A DNA stretch of 64,000 nt from Sinorhizobium saheli. Its GTDB lineage: Bacteria; Pseudomonadota; Alphaproteobacteria; Rhizobiales; Rhizobiaceae. The translations under genes were made by a program, and so were the position numbers. Below the pieces are notes generated by a model. The model was not told the origin of the DNA and made no database searches. It was given only the letters and a program-made list of their open reading frames with translations. The stretch is taken from positions 47,059 through 111,058 of the forward strand of contig NZ_LNQB01000066.1 of NCBI RefSeq assembly GCF_001651875.1. Direction: 5' to 3'. The first letter of the stretch is position 1, and every line of letters starts with the position of its first letter. Below, in pieces: positions 34,876-43,972 of this stretch.

Positions 34876-36735
34876 ATGAGCGAAACGCCCATTTCATCCG
34901 TGGATAAGCCGGCCGCCTACCGAGTTCTGGCGCGCAAATACCGCCCCAAGGACTTCTCCGACCTCATGGTCGGTCAGGAGCCGATGGTGCGCACGCTCAC
35001 CAACGCCTTCGAGACCGGCCGCATCGCCCAGGCCTATATGCTGACCGGCGTTCGCGGCGTCGGCAAGACGACGACGGCGCGCATCCTGGCGCGGGCGCTG
35101 AATTACAAGACGGCCGAGATCGACAAGCCGACGATCGACCTGCGGGCGCCGGGCGAGCATTGCCAGGCCATCATGGACGGCCGCCATGTCGACGTGATCG
35201 AGATGGACGCCGCCTCGCACACCGGCATCGACGACATCCGCGAGATCATCGAACAGGTGCGCTACCGGCCGGTTTCCGCCCGCTACAAGGTCTACATCAT
35301 CGACGAAGTGCACATGCTCTCGACCCAGGCCTTCAACGGCCTGCTGAAGACGCTCGAGGAGCCGCCGGAGCATGTGAAGTTCATCTTCGCGACCACCGAA
35401 ATCCGTAAGGTTCCGATTACCGTCCTGTCGCGCTGCCAGCGTTTCGACCTTCGGCGTATCAGCGCCTCGGAGCTCGTCGGCCTCTTCTCGACCATCCTCG
35501 GCAAGGAGGGCGTGGCCTTCGATCCGGAGGCGCTGGCGATGGTGGCGCGCGCGGCGGAGGGCTCGGCGCGCGACGGCCTGTCGCTGCTCGACCAGGCGAT
35601 TGCCCATGGCGGCGGTTCGGTCGAGGTGGAAACCGTGCGCTCGATGCTCGGCCTTGCCGACCGCGCCCGCATCGTCGATCTCTTCGAGCACGTCATCAAG
35701 GGCGACGTCGCCGGCGCGCTCAGCGAATTCGCCGGCCAGTACGAAGCCGGCGCCAATCCGACCGTGGTGCTCACCGACCTTGCCGATTTCACCCATCTCG
35801 TAACGAGGCTCAAATACGTCCCGGACGCGGTGAACGACCAGTCGCTGAGCGAGATCGAGCGCACCCGCGGCGCCGAGTTCGCCGGCAGCGTCGCGGTGAC
35901 GACGCTTTCGCGCATCTGGCAGATGCTTCTGAAGGGCATCCCCGAGACGGAAAGCTCCTCGCGGCCGGCGGGTGCCGCCGAGATGGTGCTGATCCGGCTC
36001 GCCCATGCGGCACATCTGCCCGCGCCGGAAGAGGCGGCGCGGCGGCTGCTGGAGCTTTCCGGCGGCGAAACCGCCGGAACACGCCCGACGCCGAACGGCG
36101 GTGGCGGCGTGCAAGCCCAGGCCAGCGCGCCGGTCGAGGCGCGTGCGGTCGGGACGGCGGCCGTTCAGCGGCCGGGCGCCAACGGCGCGACGATGCTGCG
36201 CGCCGTGCCTGACGTGGCCCCCCAGCCGATCGAAGTCGGCCGGATCGAGGAGCGGCCGGTCGCCGTTGCCGCGCCGAAGCCGGAGCCGAAGGTTCACGTC
36301 AATTCGGTCAGCGACATCGCCGACCTTTGCGCCCGCAACCGCGACATCAAGCTGAAGACGCTCGTGCGCGGCTTCCTGAGGCTCGTGCATATCGAGCCGG
36401 GCCGGCTCGACGTCAATCTTCCCGACGACGCGCCGAAGACGCTGCTCGGCGAACTCGCCGTCAAGCTCAAGGAATGGACCGGCATCCATTGGGTCGTGAG
36501 CTACAGCCGCGAGCCGGGCGAGCCGACGCTGGTCGAGGCCGAGCAGCGCGCCCAGGAGCAGCGCGTCAACGACGCGCGCCAGGACCCCGATGTCGCCGCC
36601 ATCCTGGCGCGGTTTCCGGGCGCCCGAATCACCGACGTGCGCATCCGTGCGGCGGAAGAGGAGGTGGAAAACCTCGCTCCGGCGGCGGCGCAATCCGAGG
36701 ACGGCGATATCGTTCCCGGTGAAGACATCGAATGA
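34876..36735 (+). CDS. dnaX: DNA polymerase III subunits gamma/tau
   Basis: 619 residues. The AAA+ clamp-loader domain has Walker A GVRGVGKTTTAR (58-69), Walker B IIDEVHMLS near 137 and sensor-1 FATTEIRKVP. The four-Cys zinc knuckle usual in DnaX is reduced to a single Cys in GEHCQAIMDG. After domain III comes a low-complexity Ala/Pro/Gly linker (about 390-475) and a tau-specific C-terminal domain (480-619). I saw no obvious slippery A-run for programmed frameshifting. GCAGGG before the ATG is a weak site. Confidence 0.95.
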   Translation: MSETPISSVDKPAAYRVLARKYRPKDFSDLMVGQEPMVRTLTNAFETGRIAQAYMLTGVRGVGKTTTARILARALNYKTAEIDKPTIDLRAPGEHCQAIMDGRHVDVIEMDAASHTGIDDIREIIEQVRYRPVSARYKVYIIDEVHMLSTQAFNGLLKTLEEPPEHVKFIFATTEIRKVPITVLSRCQRFDLRRISASELVGLFSTILGKEGVAFDPEALAMVARAAEGSARDGLSLLDQAIAHGGGSVEVETVRSMLGLADRARIVDLFEHVIKGDVAGALSEFAGQYEAGANPTVVLTDLADFTHLVTRLKYVPDAVNDQSLSEIERTRGAEFAGSVAVTTLSRIWQMLLKGIPETESSSRPAGAAEMVLIRLAHAAHLPAPEEAARRLLELSGGETAGTRPTPNGGGGVQAQASAPVEARAVGTAAVQRPGANGATMLRAVPDVAPQPIEVGRIEERPVAVAAPKPEPKVHVNSVSDIADLCARNRDIKLKTLVRGFLRLVHIEPGRLDVNLPDDAPKTLLGELAVKLKEWTGIHWVVSYSREPGEPTLVEAEQRAQEQRVNDARQDPDVAAILARFPGARITDVRIRAAEEEVENLAPAAAQSEDGDIVPGEDIE

Positions 36736-36792
36736 CACGGCGCATCGCGACGACGCAGCGCTTTGAAGACAGCGAAAAGACAGGAGACGACG

Positions 36793-37116
36793 ATGCGCGA
36801 CATCATGGGCATGATGGGCAAGGTCAAGGAAATGCAGGCCAAGATGGAGAAGATGCAGGCGGAGATCGCCGCTCTCGAAGTCGACGGCACGTCCGGCGGC
36901 GGCCTCGTCACTGTCCGGCTCGACGGCAAGGGCCACATGAAGAGCCTGAAGATCGACCCCTCGCTCTTCAAGGAAGACGATGTCGAGATCCTCGAGGACC
37001 TGATCGTCGCCGCCCACAAGGACGCCAAGGAAAAGGCCGAGGCGGTGCAGGCCGAAAAGACCCGCGAACTGACCGCCGGCCTGCCGATCCCGCCCGGCAT
37101 GAAGCTGCCGTTCTGA
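36793..37116 (+). CDS. YbaB/EbfC nucleoid-associated protein
   Basis: 107 residues. An N-terminal helical dimer arm [20 protein letters not shown], then the core [20 protein letters not shown] and a C-terminal helix. It binds DNA as a tweezer-like dimer. AGGAGACGACG before the ATG at 36793. Lies between dnaX and recR as in most bacteria, 57 bases behind dnaX. Confidence 0.93.
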   Translation: MRDIMGMMGKVKEMQAKMEKMQAEIAALEVDGTSGGGLVTVRLDGKGHMKSLKIDPSLFKEDDVEILEDLIVAAHKDAKEKAEAVQAEKTRELTAGLPIPPGMKLPF

Positions 37117-37219
37117 TCGGCGGCCACGGGTGGGATGCGGGGTGCTTGCACCTGCGCCGGTCGTTCGTTGTCAGGCGAATGCGATTCCGTTTGCCGGTGA
37201 ATTGAGCTAAAAGCCGGCC

Positions 37220-37825
37220 ATGGCAAAGCGAGTCACCGGTCCCGAAATTGAAAAGCTCATTCAGCTCCTGGCGAAGGTGCCGGGGCTTGGGCCCCGTTCC
37301 GCGCGGCGGGCGGCGCTGCATCTCGTCAAGAGGAAGGAGCAACTGCTCGGGCCTCTCGCCGAGGCCATGGGCGAGGCGCATCGCAAGGTCAGGATCTGCT
37401 CCTGCTGCGGCAATGTCGACACCATCGATCCCTGCACCGTCTGCACCGACGAGCGCCGCGACCAGTCGGTCATCATCGTCGTCGAGGATGTCGCCGACCT
37501 CTGGGCGCTGGAGCGGGCCGGCGCGATGAACGCCGCCTATCACGTGCTCGGCGGCGCGCTGTCGCCGCTCGACGGCGTCGGCCCGGACGATCTCAACATC
37601 AGGGGCCTCATCGACCGCGTCGCCAAGGGCGGCGTGCGCGAGCTGATCATCGCCGTCAACGCCACCGTCGAGGGCCAGACGACCGCGCATTACATCACCG
37701 ACCAGCTCGAAGGCATGGCGGTGAAGATCACCCGCCTTGCCCATGGCGTGCCCGTCGGCGGCGAGCTCGACTATCTGGATGAAGGCACGCTCGCCGCGGC
37801 GCTTCGGGCGCGCACCACCATTTGA
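37220..37825 (+). CDS. recR: Recombination mediator RecR
   Basis: 201 residues. The helix-hairpin-helix ([20 protein letters not shown]), the four-Cys zinc finger [16 protein letters not shown], and a TOPRIM domain starting [15 protein letters not shown] are intact. It acts with RecF/RecO in loading RecA at gaps. The transglycosylase gene starts 10 bases after. Confidence 0.96.
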   Translation: MAKRVTGPEIEKLIQLLAKVPGLGPRSARRAALHLVKRKEQLLGPLAEAMGEAHRKVRICSCCGNVDTIDPCTVCTDERRDQSVIIVVEDVADLWALERAGAMNAAYHVLGGALSPLDGVGPDDLNIRGLIDRVAKGGVRELIIAVNATVEGQTTAHYITDQLEGMAVKITRLAHGVPVGGELDYLDEGTLAAALRARTTI

Positions 37826-37835
37826 AGGGATGCCG

Positions 37836-39128
37836 ATGCGTCTGAAATCTCGCCTTCGCTCGTGGTTTGCCGGTCGTACCGCCGGGGTCACCCCTCTCCG
37901 CCTCATAGCCGCCCTCGCTGCATTCCTCGCCCTCCACCTTCCCGCGCATGCCGCCTCCAAGGCCGACGTCGAGGCGCAATTCCGCCGCTGGATTGAGGTC
38001 GATCTCTGGCCGGAGGCGCGCCAGGCGGGCATATCGAGCGCCGCCTTCAAGGCGGCCTTTGCCGGCGTGAAGCTCAACTGGGACCTGCCCGACCTCGCGC
38101 CGCCGGGGTTCCCGAAGCCGAAGGCGCGCAAGCAGAGCCAGGCCGAGTTCTCCTCGCCCGGCTCCTATTTCTCGGAAAAGCGCCTGCAGGGCCTGGCGGC
38201 GACCGGCCGCAGCCTCGCCTCCGCCCACGCCTCGACCTTGAAGCGGATCGAGAGGACCTACGGCGTTCCGGGCCCGATCGTTCTCGCCATCTGGGGCAAG
38301 GAATCCGGCTTCGGCCGGGCGAAGATCCCGCATCCGATCATGGACGTGCTGGCGACCAAGGCCTTCATGTCCACCCGTCCCGAGCTCTTCCGCCACGAAC
38401 TGGTCGCGGCGTTGCAGATCTTGCAGAGCGGCGACATCAAGGAGGCGGAGATGCGCGGTTCCTGGGCCGGCGCCATGGGCCAGCCGCAGTTCCTGCCGTC
38501 GAGCTTCCTGAAATATGCCGTCGACTTCGACGGCGACGGCCGCCGCGACATCTGGAACTCCGTGCCGGACAGCCTCGCCTCGATCGCCAACTATCTGGCC
38601 CAAAAAGGCTGGCAGGGCCGCCGCGACTGGGGCTTCGAGGTGGCGATCCCGGCAGGCGTCTCCTGCGCCCAGGAAGGCCCGGACCTCGCCCGCCCCATCG
38701 CCGATTGGGCAGGCATGGGGATCGGCCGTGTCTCCGGCAAGCCCTTTCCGGCGGGCGAAGGCGCGGCCCCGGGCATGATGCTCGTTCCGGCCGGCATCCA
38801 CGGGCCGCAGTTCATCGTCACGCCGAACTTCTACGTGATCAAGGAATACAACAATTCCGATCTCTACGCGCTCTATATCGGCAACCTCGCCGACCGCATC
38901 GCCGCCGGCGCCGGCCCCTTCCGCGGCGCGTGGGGCGACGTCGGCAAGATGCTGCGCTCCGACGTGCTCGGCATGCAAAAGGCCCTCGTCGCGATCGGCT
39001 ACGACGTCGGCAAGGTCGACGGCCTGCCCGGCTACAAGACCCGCCGCTCGCTCGGCGACTGGCAGGCGAAGAACGGCCTGGCGCCGACCTGCTTTCCGGA
39101 TGCTTCGCTGAAGGCGAAGCTGCGCTGA
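37836..39128 (+). CDS. Lytic murein transglycosylase (MltB/SLT_2 family)
   Basis: 430 residues. A signal peptide (about 1-40, LPAHA-AS), then an SLT_2 catalytic domain with Glu in IWGKESGFGRAKIPHP and AGAMGQPQFLPSSFLKYAVD, and a C-terminal peptidoglycan-binding module (about 365-430, LRSDVLGMQKALVAIGYDVG). It cuts glycan strands to 1,6-anhydro-MurNAc products. GAAGGG six bases before ATG 37836. The products could ultimately feed amino-sugar recycling such as the murQ pathway, though with a 6-phosphate kinase step needed. Confidence 0.93.
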   Translation: MRLKSRLRSWFAGRTAGVTPLRLIAALAAFLALHLPAHAASKADVEAQFRRWIEVDLWPEARQAGISSAAFKAAFAGVKLNWDLPDLAPPGFPKPKARKQSQAEFSSPGSYFSEKRLQGLAATGRSLASAHASTLKRIERTYGVPGPIVLAIWGKESGFGRAKIPHPIMDVLATKAFMSTRPELFRHELVAALQILQSGDIKEAEMRGSWAGAMGQPQFLPSSFLKYAVDFDGDGRRDIWNSVPDSLASIANYLAQKGWQGRRDWGFEVAIPAGVSCAQEGPDLARPIADWAGMGIGRVSGKPFPAGEGAAPGMMLVPAGIHGPQFIVTPNFYVIKEYNNSDLYALYIGNLADRIAAGAGPFRGAWGDVGKMLRSDVLGMQKALVAIGYDVGKVDGLPGYKTRRSLGDWQAKNGLAPTCFPDASLKAKLR

Positions 39129-39215
39129 TCCCGGACGGCAGCTTCGCGCCAGGAGCGGAGGTCGGCCAGTGCCACCATTAGGCGGCTGTATTATTACTTT
39201 GCCGGCCGTTACTCT

Positions 39216-39719
39216 TCACACGATAGCAGGGAGCCTGCTGGGCACTACGGCGTAAAGTCTGCGATATAGTTCTTTCGCTTTGGAAAGACGATCTCCATCC
39301 GCCTTCTCCGGTTTGCGCCTCGCTGTCTCCGCCCATGGATCCTCGAATTCGGCCGACAGGAAAAGTGCTGTTGCGGCGAGCTCCAGCTCTACCGAGTCGG
39401 CTTCAGCAGCCGTCCTCGCGAGTTTCAGACGCTCCGGCGGACCGTTCGGTGCCTCAGGGGCGGCGAGCGAAAAATCTGAATAGAAGCCACCCCATGAGGC
39501 AGGGTAAACTTTCTCGCAAACATTTCTCAACGCCACTGCATCTTCGGTCGCAGTCGCGAGTTCCTCGCTGAATGGACCGTAATGCTTGTACTTAAATCGA
39601 AAACCGTCGCCGAGGCTAGCCATCTCCAGAAAAAAGGAAACCTTCTGGAGCTTTGTGCGTCCAACTATACGGCCCCCAGCATCTCTAATAATACTTTTGA
39701 CCTTTTCACTGTCTCGCAT
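39216..39719 (-). CDS. YwgA-like protein, partner of the HD-domain protein
   Basis: 167 residues. The N-terminal segment VGRTKLQKVSFFLEMASLGD and KYKHYGPFSEEL resembles YwgA-type uncharacterised proteins (GRxxLQK, HYGPYSEEL), itself close to the Panacea/SocA-like helical folds. No catalytic residues are evident. ATG at 39719 has GGGGAG upstream, and overlaps the end of the HD gene by 14 bases, so the two are coupled. In Bacillus, ywgA lies by the HD gene ywfO as I recall, hinting that the pair is ancient. Base composition is lower-GC than the neighbours. Confidence 0.75.
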   Translation of the reverse strand: MRDSEKVKSIIRDAGGRIVGRTKLQKVSFFLEMASLGDGFRFKYKHYGPFSEELATATEDAVALRNVCEKVYPASWGGFYSDFSLAAPEAPNGPPERLKLARTAAEADSVELELAATALFLSAEFEDPWAETARRKPEKADGDRLSKAKELYRRLYAVVPSRLPAIV

Positions 39720-41097
39720 TGCCGATCTCCCCATCAACTATTGCGTTGACGACTTTCTGCGTTTCCATGTCACTCCGCTGGCAATAAACTCTGAACAGTT
39801 TGAACGGTTTCACAGCAGCGACGACGGCTGATCGTTGCTTCAGATCCACGAGCTTTCCGCCATTAGTATAAATGTTGATCCGATCAAGCGGCCCCTGTGT
39901 CTCCTCGACCACTTTGTAAGGCGACCGTTGGGCCTCATCCAGGTGGATTGGTGGCATATTCGCATCCTGCCTTCCTAGCCAATCGGTCAGCTTTTCCTTA
40001 ATTTTTGCGCAGCATGCATCGATCTCATCGTCGGCCTTACCTGAGTCTTCAATAGCGTGCGCGACCCTCTCTCGAATATCTACGCATTTCCCCAATTCTC
40101 TATACCTCAGCGATTGAGCGAGGCTGGCGATCGCACCATCTCTTGCTTCGCACATGAGCGGCAAAGCCCCCCACACAGAAGTGTCATCGAGACCGAGTGC
40201 GGACTCCACATCGTCAGGGTGCCTGGCAAACCGGACTATCGGATGGTTGTTCGGCAGCCCAGTTGCATCCAAGCTATCATTTTGAATAAGCATGATTGTT
40301 CGGTAGAGCAACTCGCCAAAAATCTTCTCAGCGCCACGGGTTGCCTTGTGGAAATAGACAGTCGGGTAGAGTTGGAAGAGACCAAGAACATAAGCCTCAG
40401 CGCCGAAAATTGCTTTGGGCCCCAGGACGAAGGTTTCGATCTCGCCAATCGAGGATTCGTCAACACCAAAAGGTACGCTGGCGATCTGTAGATTCGCGAT
40501 CAGCCACTTGAAATCGATTCCTGCGTGCTGCGTCCCCGTCATCAGACGATCGCGGCGCATATAATCGAGACGATCGGCATCGAACTGGCTCGAAACCACC
40601 GCTCTGTAGACGTTTTTCTTGCCACGCCCGCGAATGATATCGGCCACGTCATTTGCGAAACCGCTTCCGAGTTCATTTAGAACCGTTGCGACTTCGCTAT
40701 CGCGGATGAGGACGTCGCTAACATGTTCGTGGTCGGCCATCTTCAGGCCAAGGCGCTTCCCGACGCTCTCGAAGGCATGGCTAAAGGGTCCGTGCCCGAG
40801 GTCGTGCACCAAAGCAGCAGCAAGCGCCTGTCGCATCTTAGAAACTTCTACCTTAGGCACGTGCCTGCCGATGACGTCCATCAACATGCGCGCGGTGTGG
40901 AATACTCCGATACTATGGGCCAGCCGCGAGTGCGTTGCACCTGGATAGACCAGATCGGAAAATCCAAGCTGCTTCACACGTCGAAGCCGTTGAAAAGGTT
41001 TCGTTTGGATGGCCTTCCAAAGAACCCCTTCGAACTCGTCTCGCTCGGTATCGAATTCGATGAGATCATGCAGCGGATCACGAATTCGCTGTCTCAT
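39706..41097 (-). CDS. HD-domain phosphohydrolase, SAMHD1/dGTPase-like
   Basis: 463 residues. It opens with RIRDPLHDLIEFD and FQRLRRVKQLGFSDLVYPGA, then the HD ligands His61 (RLAHSIG), His98-Asp99 (LVHDLGHGPFSH) and an Asp in FDADRLDYMRRD (173-182), as in SAMHD1-type dNTP triphosphohydrolases. The C-terminal 250 residues are less conserved. It probably hydrolyses dNTPs or other nucleotides; the exact substrate is unproven. ATG at 41097 is fixed by the conserved N-terminus. A LexA-like site lies ten bases upstream. AT-richer than the flanks, indicating acquisition. Confidence 0.87.
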   Translation of the reverse strand: MRQRIRDPLHDLIEFDTERDEFEGVLWKAIQTKPFQRLRRVKQLGFSDLVYPGATHSRLAHSIGVFHTARMLMDVIGRHVPKVEVSKMRQALAAALVHDLGHGPFSHAFESVGKRLGLKMADHEHVSDVLIRDSEVATVLNELGSGFANDVADIIRGRGKKNVYRAVVSSQFDADRLDYMRRDRLMTGTQHAGIDFKWLIANLQIASVPFGVDESSIGEIETFVLGPKAIFGAEAYVLGLFQLYPTVYFHKATRGAEKIFGELLYRTIMLIQNDSLDATGLPNNHPIVRFARHPDDVESALGLDDTSVWGALPLMCEARDGAIASLAQSLRYRELGKCVDIRERVAHAIEDSGKADDEIDACCAKIKEKLTDWLGRQDANMPPIHLDEAQRSPYKVVEETQGPLDRINIYTNGGKLVDLKQRSAVVAAVKPFKLFRVYCQRSDMETQKVVNAIVDGEIGNARQ

Positions 41098-41107
41098 AAT
41101 CAGATTT

Positions 41108-41122
41108 GTTCCTAGTTTGTTC
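41108..41122. promoter_or_regulatory. Candidate LexA (SOS) box before the HD gene
   Basis: GTTC (41108-41111), seven bases, GTTC (41119-41122); GAAC-N7-GAAC on the coding strand. This is the direct-repeat LexA box reported for Rhizobium, Sinorhizobium and Rhodobacter. It lies ten bases before the start codon, so LexA would sit over the leader or ribosome site. Confidence 0.5.
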
Positions 41123-41365
41123 CGGTTTCGATTTCAAGTGAAATTCTCCCTGATTCGCTCTTAAAATGCATTTAAGTCTGTGGTTGCGATCATTCCTTTA
41201 GCAAATCCGCGGCAGCCAGCGCTCCCCGATACCTCATCCAACGGATGATCGCGATGCTTGGACTTCCGCTTCGGGCCGTCACCGGAACTCCCGGCTTGTA
41301 ACCACGAGCGGCAGCAACCGGCACGCGACTCCGATACTGAACGCCAGGTTATTTCGTGCCCGCCC

Positions 41366-42994
41366 TCAATGCATCTCCACCGGCCGCTTGTAGCGCTCGT
41401 AGTGCCCCGGAACGATCGTCTGCCGTTCGATCATGCGGTGGACGCGCGGCGGCTGTTCGCCGCGGTGGAGCGCCGTGAGCCTGTCGCCCACGGCCGCATC
41501 CGCCTGCGTGCGGCGCTGGTTGTGGCGGACATATTCGACCCAGGTCGGCACGTGATAGGTTTCCGTCCAGGTCGTCGGGTTCTCGAGGTCGCGCATCAGC
41601 GCCCAGTGCCCCGCCCCGTCGCGGATGCGGATGCGGCGCCGTTCCGCCATAGTCTTCAGGAATTCCGGGATGTCCTCCTCGGCGATATCGTAGTCGATCA
41701 TCACGACGATCGGGCCGCTGCGCGGCTTGAGGTCGAGCTCGAGCAGCGGCTCGTTGAAGCGGTTGAGCGGATCGAGGTTCAGCGACTTGAATTCCGGCAG
41801 CGAAAACCGCAAGCCGATGGCAATGCCGGCGAGCATCAGGAGACAGGAGCCGAAGAGCGCATTGGCGGCGCCGTATTCCTCGGCCGCCGCGCCCCAGAGC
41901 CAACTGCCGCCGGCGATCCCGCCGAAGGTCGTGGTCTGGTAGAGCGAGAGCGCCCGGCCGACCACCCAGCGTGGCGTGGAAAGCTGCACGGTGGTGTTGA
42001 AGAGCGACAGCGCCAGCACCCATGAGGCGCCGGAAACGGTGAGCACGAGCGAGGTGAGCCAGGCCTCCGAGCTGGTCGCCGTGACCGCCGCGCTGAGGGC
42101 GAAGCCGGCGAAGGCGAGCCGCACGATCGCCTCGCTCGAGAGAAACTCCCGCAGCCGTGCGCTCAGCAACGCGCCGCCGATCGCTCCGAGGCCGAAGGCG
42201 CCGAGCATGATGCCATAGGTGAGCGGCCCGCCGCCGACGAGATCGCGGGCGACGAGCGGCAGGAGTGCCAGGATGGCGCTTGCCGAAAGCCCGAAGGCGA
42301 AGCCGCGCATGAGCACCTTGGCGATATTCGGCGACATCGCCACGTAGCGCAGGCCCGCCGAGATGGCGCGGCCGAGCGTTTCGCGCGGCAGCCGGCTCTC
42401 CTGAACGGCCGGCCGCCAGCGGAAAAGCGCGAACAGGATCGCGAAATAGCTGAGCGCGTTGACGGCGAACGCGGCCGCAGCACCGGCGGCCGCGACGATC
42501 GCGCCGCCGATCGCCGGGCCGACGCTGCGGGTGATGTTGAAGCCCATGCTGTTCAGCGCGACCGCCGCCGGCAGGTCGTCGCGCGGAACCATGTCGCCGA
42601 CCGAAGCCTGCCAGGACGGGTTGTTGAGCGCGGTGCCGCAACCGATGAGGAAGGTGAAGGCAAGCAGCAGCCACGGCGTCACCAGCCCGAAATAGGCGCA
42701 GACCGTCAGCAGCGCCGAGACCGCGAGCATGAAGCCCTGCGCCGTAAGCATGATCCGCCGCCGGTCGAAATTGTCGGCGAGCGCGCCAGACAGGAGCGAG
42801 AACAGCATGATCGGCAGCGAGGTCGACGCCTGCACCAGCGCCACCATGTTCACCGATTGCGAGATGGAGGTCATGAGCCAGGCAGCACCGACCGCCTGGA
42901 TCAATCCGCCGAAGTTGGAGGCGAGGCTTGCGATCCAGATGGTTCGGAAGATGTCGTTTCTGAACGGGGCCAGCGGCGAAATGCGGTTCGTCAC
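41366..42994 (-). CDS. MFS transporter, MFS_3/transmembrane secretion effector type
   Basis: 542 residues: twelve membrane segments over about 1-410 (IWIASLASNFGGLIQAVGAA; ALADNFDRRRIMLTAQG as the loop 2-3 motif) and a soluble C-terminal extension of about 120 residues (PIVVMIDYDIAEEDIPEFLK, LENPTTWTETYHVPTW). This composition matches PF05977-like exporters related to EntS. GTG at 42994 is used as the point where the family start (MTNRISPLAPFRND) occurs; AGAGATC is a moderate ribosome site. The frame is open far beyond into rimP-nusA antisense and is trimmed. Cargo unknown. Confidence 0.85.
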   Translation of the reverse strand: MTNRISPLAPFRNDIFRTIWIASLASNFGGLIQAVGAAWLMTSISQSVNMVALVQASTSLPIMLFSLLSGALADNFDRRRIMLTAQGFMLAVSALLTVCAYFGLVTPWLLLAFTFLIGCGTALNNPSWQASVGDMVPRDDLPAAVALNSMGFNITRSVGPAIGGAIVAAAGAAAAFAVNALSYFAILFALFRWRPAVQESRLPRETLGRAISAGLRYVAMSPNIAKVLMRGFAFGLSASAILALLPLVARDLVGGGPLTYGIMLGAFGLGAIGGALLSARLREFLSSEAIVRLAFAGFALSAAVTATSSEAWLTSLVLTVSGASWVLALSLFNTTVQLSTPRWVVGRALSLYQTTTFGGIAGGSWLWGAAAEEYGAANALFGSCLLMLAGIAIGLRFSLPEFKSLNLDPLNRFNEPLLELDLKPRSGPIVVMIDYDIAEEDIPEFLKTMAERRRIRIRDGAGHWALMRDLENPTTWTETYHVPTWVEYVRHNQRRTQADAAVGDRLTALHRGEQPPRVHRMIERQTIVPGHYERYKRPVEMH

Positions 42995-43193
42995 CTCGTG
43001 ATCTCTTTCATTTGACGATGAAGCCGGGGTGCTCTCGTTATAAACCTCGAAATGCGATGCGCCAGCCGCTGAAACTTGCGATCGGGCCCGCTGTGGCGCT
43101 CTGAATTGCTCAATCTCCTTGTCCTTGAATCTTGGTCGATTGAAGGAGACGTGCGGCAAAGGTCCGGCCGATTGCGCATCGCCGCCACAAGCC
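42995..43193. other. Divergent promoter region, MFS exporter / rimP operon
   Basis: No gene recognised. Leftward it should contain the MFS promoter. The rightward rimP promoter begins at 43194. Confidence 0.4.
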
Positions 43194-43222
43194 TTGCAAT
43201 TTCCGGCGATGAAGCGTATATG
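43194..43222 (+). promoter_or_regulatory. Promoter of the rimP-nusA-infB operon
   Basis: TTGCAA (43194-43199), exactly 17 bases, TATATG (43217-43222). The predicted RNA start near 43229 leaves a leader of about 80 bases that contains a terminator hairpin. Confidence 0.65.
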
Positions 43223-43250
43223 AGCCTCAAATTCTTGATCGGTAGATGAA

Positions 43251-43280
43251 GAGTGGGGCCGGAAGGACCCGCTCTTTTTT
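43251..43280 (+). terminator. Intrinsic terminator/attenuator in the rimP leader
   Basis: GAGTGGG (43251-43257) and CCCGCTC (43268-43274) form a seven-pair stem with one G-U, followed at once by TTTTTT (43275-43280). Because it lies between the promoter and rimP, it may terminate part of the transcripts, allowing feedback by NusA. Confidence 0.7.
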
Positions 43281-43309
43281 ATTAGCCGGTCCGATGAGGA
43301 GACGAGCGT

Positions 43310-43927
43310 TTGTCCGATCCGACAACGGCTGAAAATCAGAATGAACCGCGGCTGATCACCGAGACCGGTCTCGACCGGCGCATCGCCGACATCATCGAGC
43401 CGGTGCTGGTGCAGATGGGTTTCCGCCTGGTGCGCGTGCGCATGTCCGGCCAGAACGGCCTGACGCTGCAGATCATGGCCGAGCGCAACGACGGCACCAT
43501 GACGGTTGAGGATTGCGAGGAAGTCTCGAAGGCGATCTCGCCGGTCCTCGATGTGGAAGATCCGATCGACAAGGCGTATCATCTCGAAGTATCGTCGCCG
43601 GGCATCGATCGCCCGATGGTGCGCCGTTCCGACTTCATCCGCTGGCAGGGCCATCTGATGAAGTGCGAGACCTCGGTCATGGTCGAGGGGCGCAAGCGGT
43701 TCCGCGGCAAGATCGTGGCGGTCACCGAGGAGGGTTTCAGCCTCGAGCGCGACCAGCCTGCCTATGGCGAGGAGGCGACCGTCGCCGTTCCGTTCACCGC
43801 CCTTTCGGAAGCGCGGCTGATCCTGACGGATGACCTGATCCGCGATGCGCTCACGGCCGACAAGAAGGCCAAGGCTGCGCGTGCCGCCAACGAAAACTTC
43901 GAAGACGAAGACAAGGACATCGAATAA
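43310..43927 (+). CDS. rimP: Ribosome maturation factor RimP
   Basis: 205 residues. The N-terminal domain ([20 protein letters not shown]), [20 protein letters not shown] and [20 protein letters not shown] are signatures, and the C-terminal Sm-like domain and an acidic tail ([10 protein letters not shown]) follow. It assists 30S assembly. The start is TTG at 43310, supported by ATGAGGAGACG upstream and lack of any in-frame ATG before the conserved region. First gene of the nusA operon. Confidence 0.92.
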   Translation: MSDPTTAENQNEPRLITETGLDRRIADIIEPVLVQMGFRLVRVRMSGQNGLTLQIMAERNDGTMTVEDCEEVSKAISPVLDVEDPIDKAYHLEVSSPGIDRPMVRRSDFIRWQGHLMKCETSVMVEGRKRFRGKIVAVTEEGFSLERDQPAYGEEATVAVPFTALSEARLILTDDLIRDALTADKKAKAARAANENFEDEDKDIE

Positions 43928-43972
43928 GGCAGAAGGCGCCTTCGTGGCCTCTGCAACAGACGGAGACAAGAT

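Noticed and set aside
34876..36735. Programmed frameshift making a short gamma form of DnaX
   Set aside because: No A-rich slippery heptamer with a downstream hairpin was seen.
34894..37017. Long minus-strand open frame (about 700 codons) opposite dnaX and ybaB
   Set aside because: It mirrors a high-GC coding region with DnaX motifs intact on the plus strand; the antisense product is His/Arg/Asp-rich low-complexity without a family, a usual GC artefact.
39130..39215. Attachment site or tRNA at the left edge of the HD island
   Set aside because: No tRNA and no direct repeat with the right edge (41100-41365) could be found by eye.
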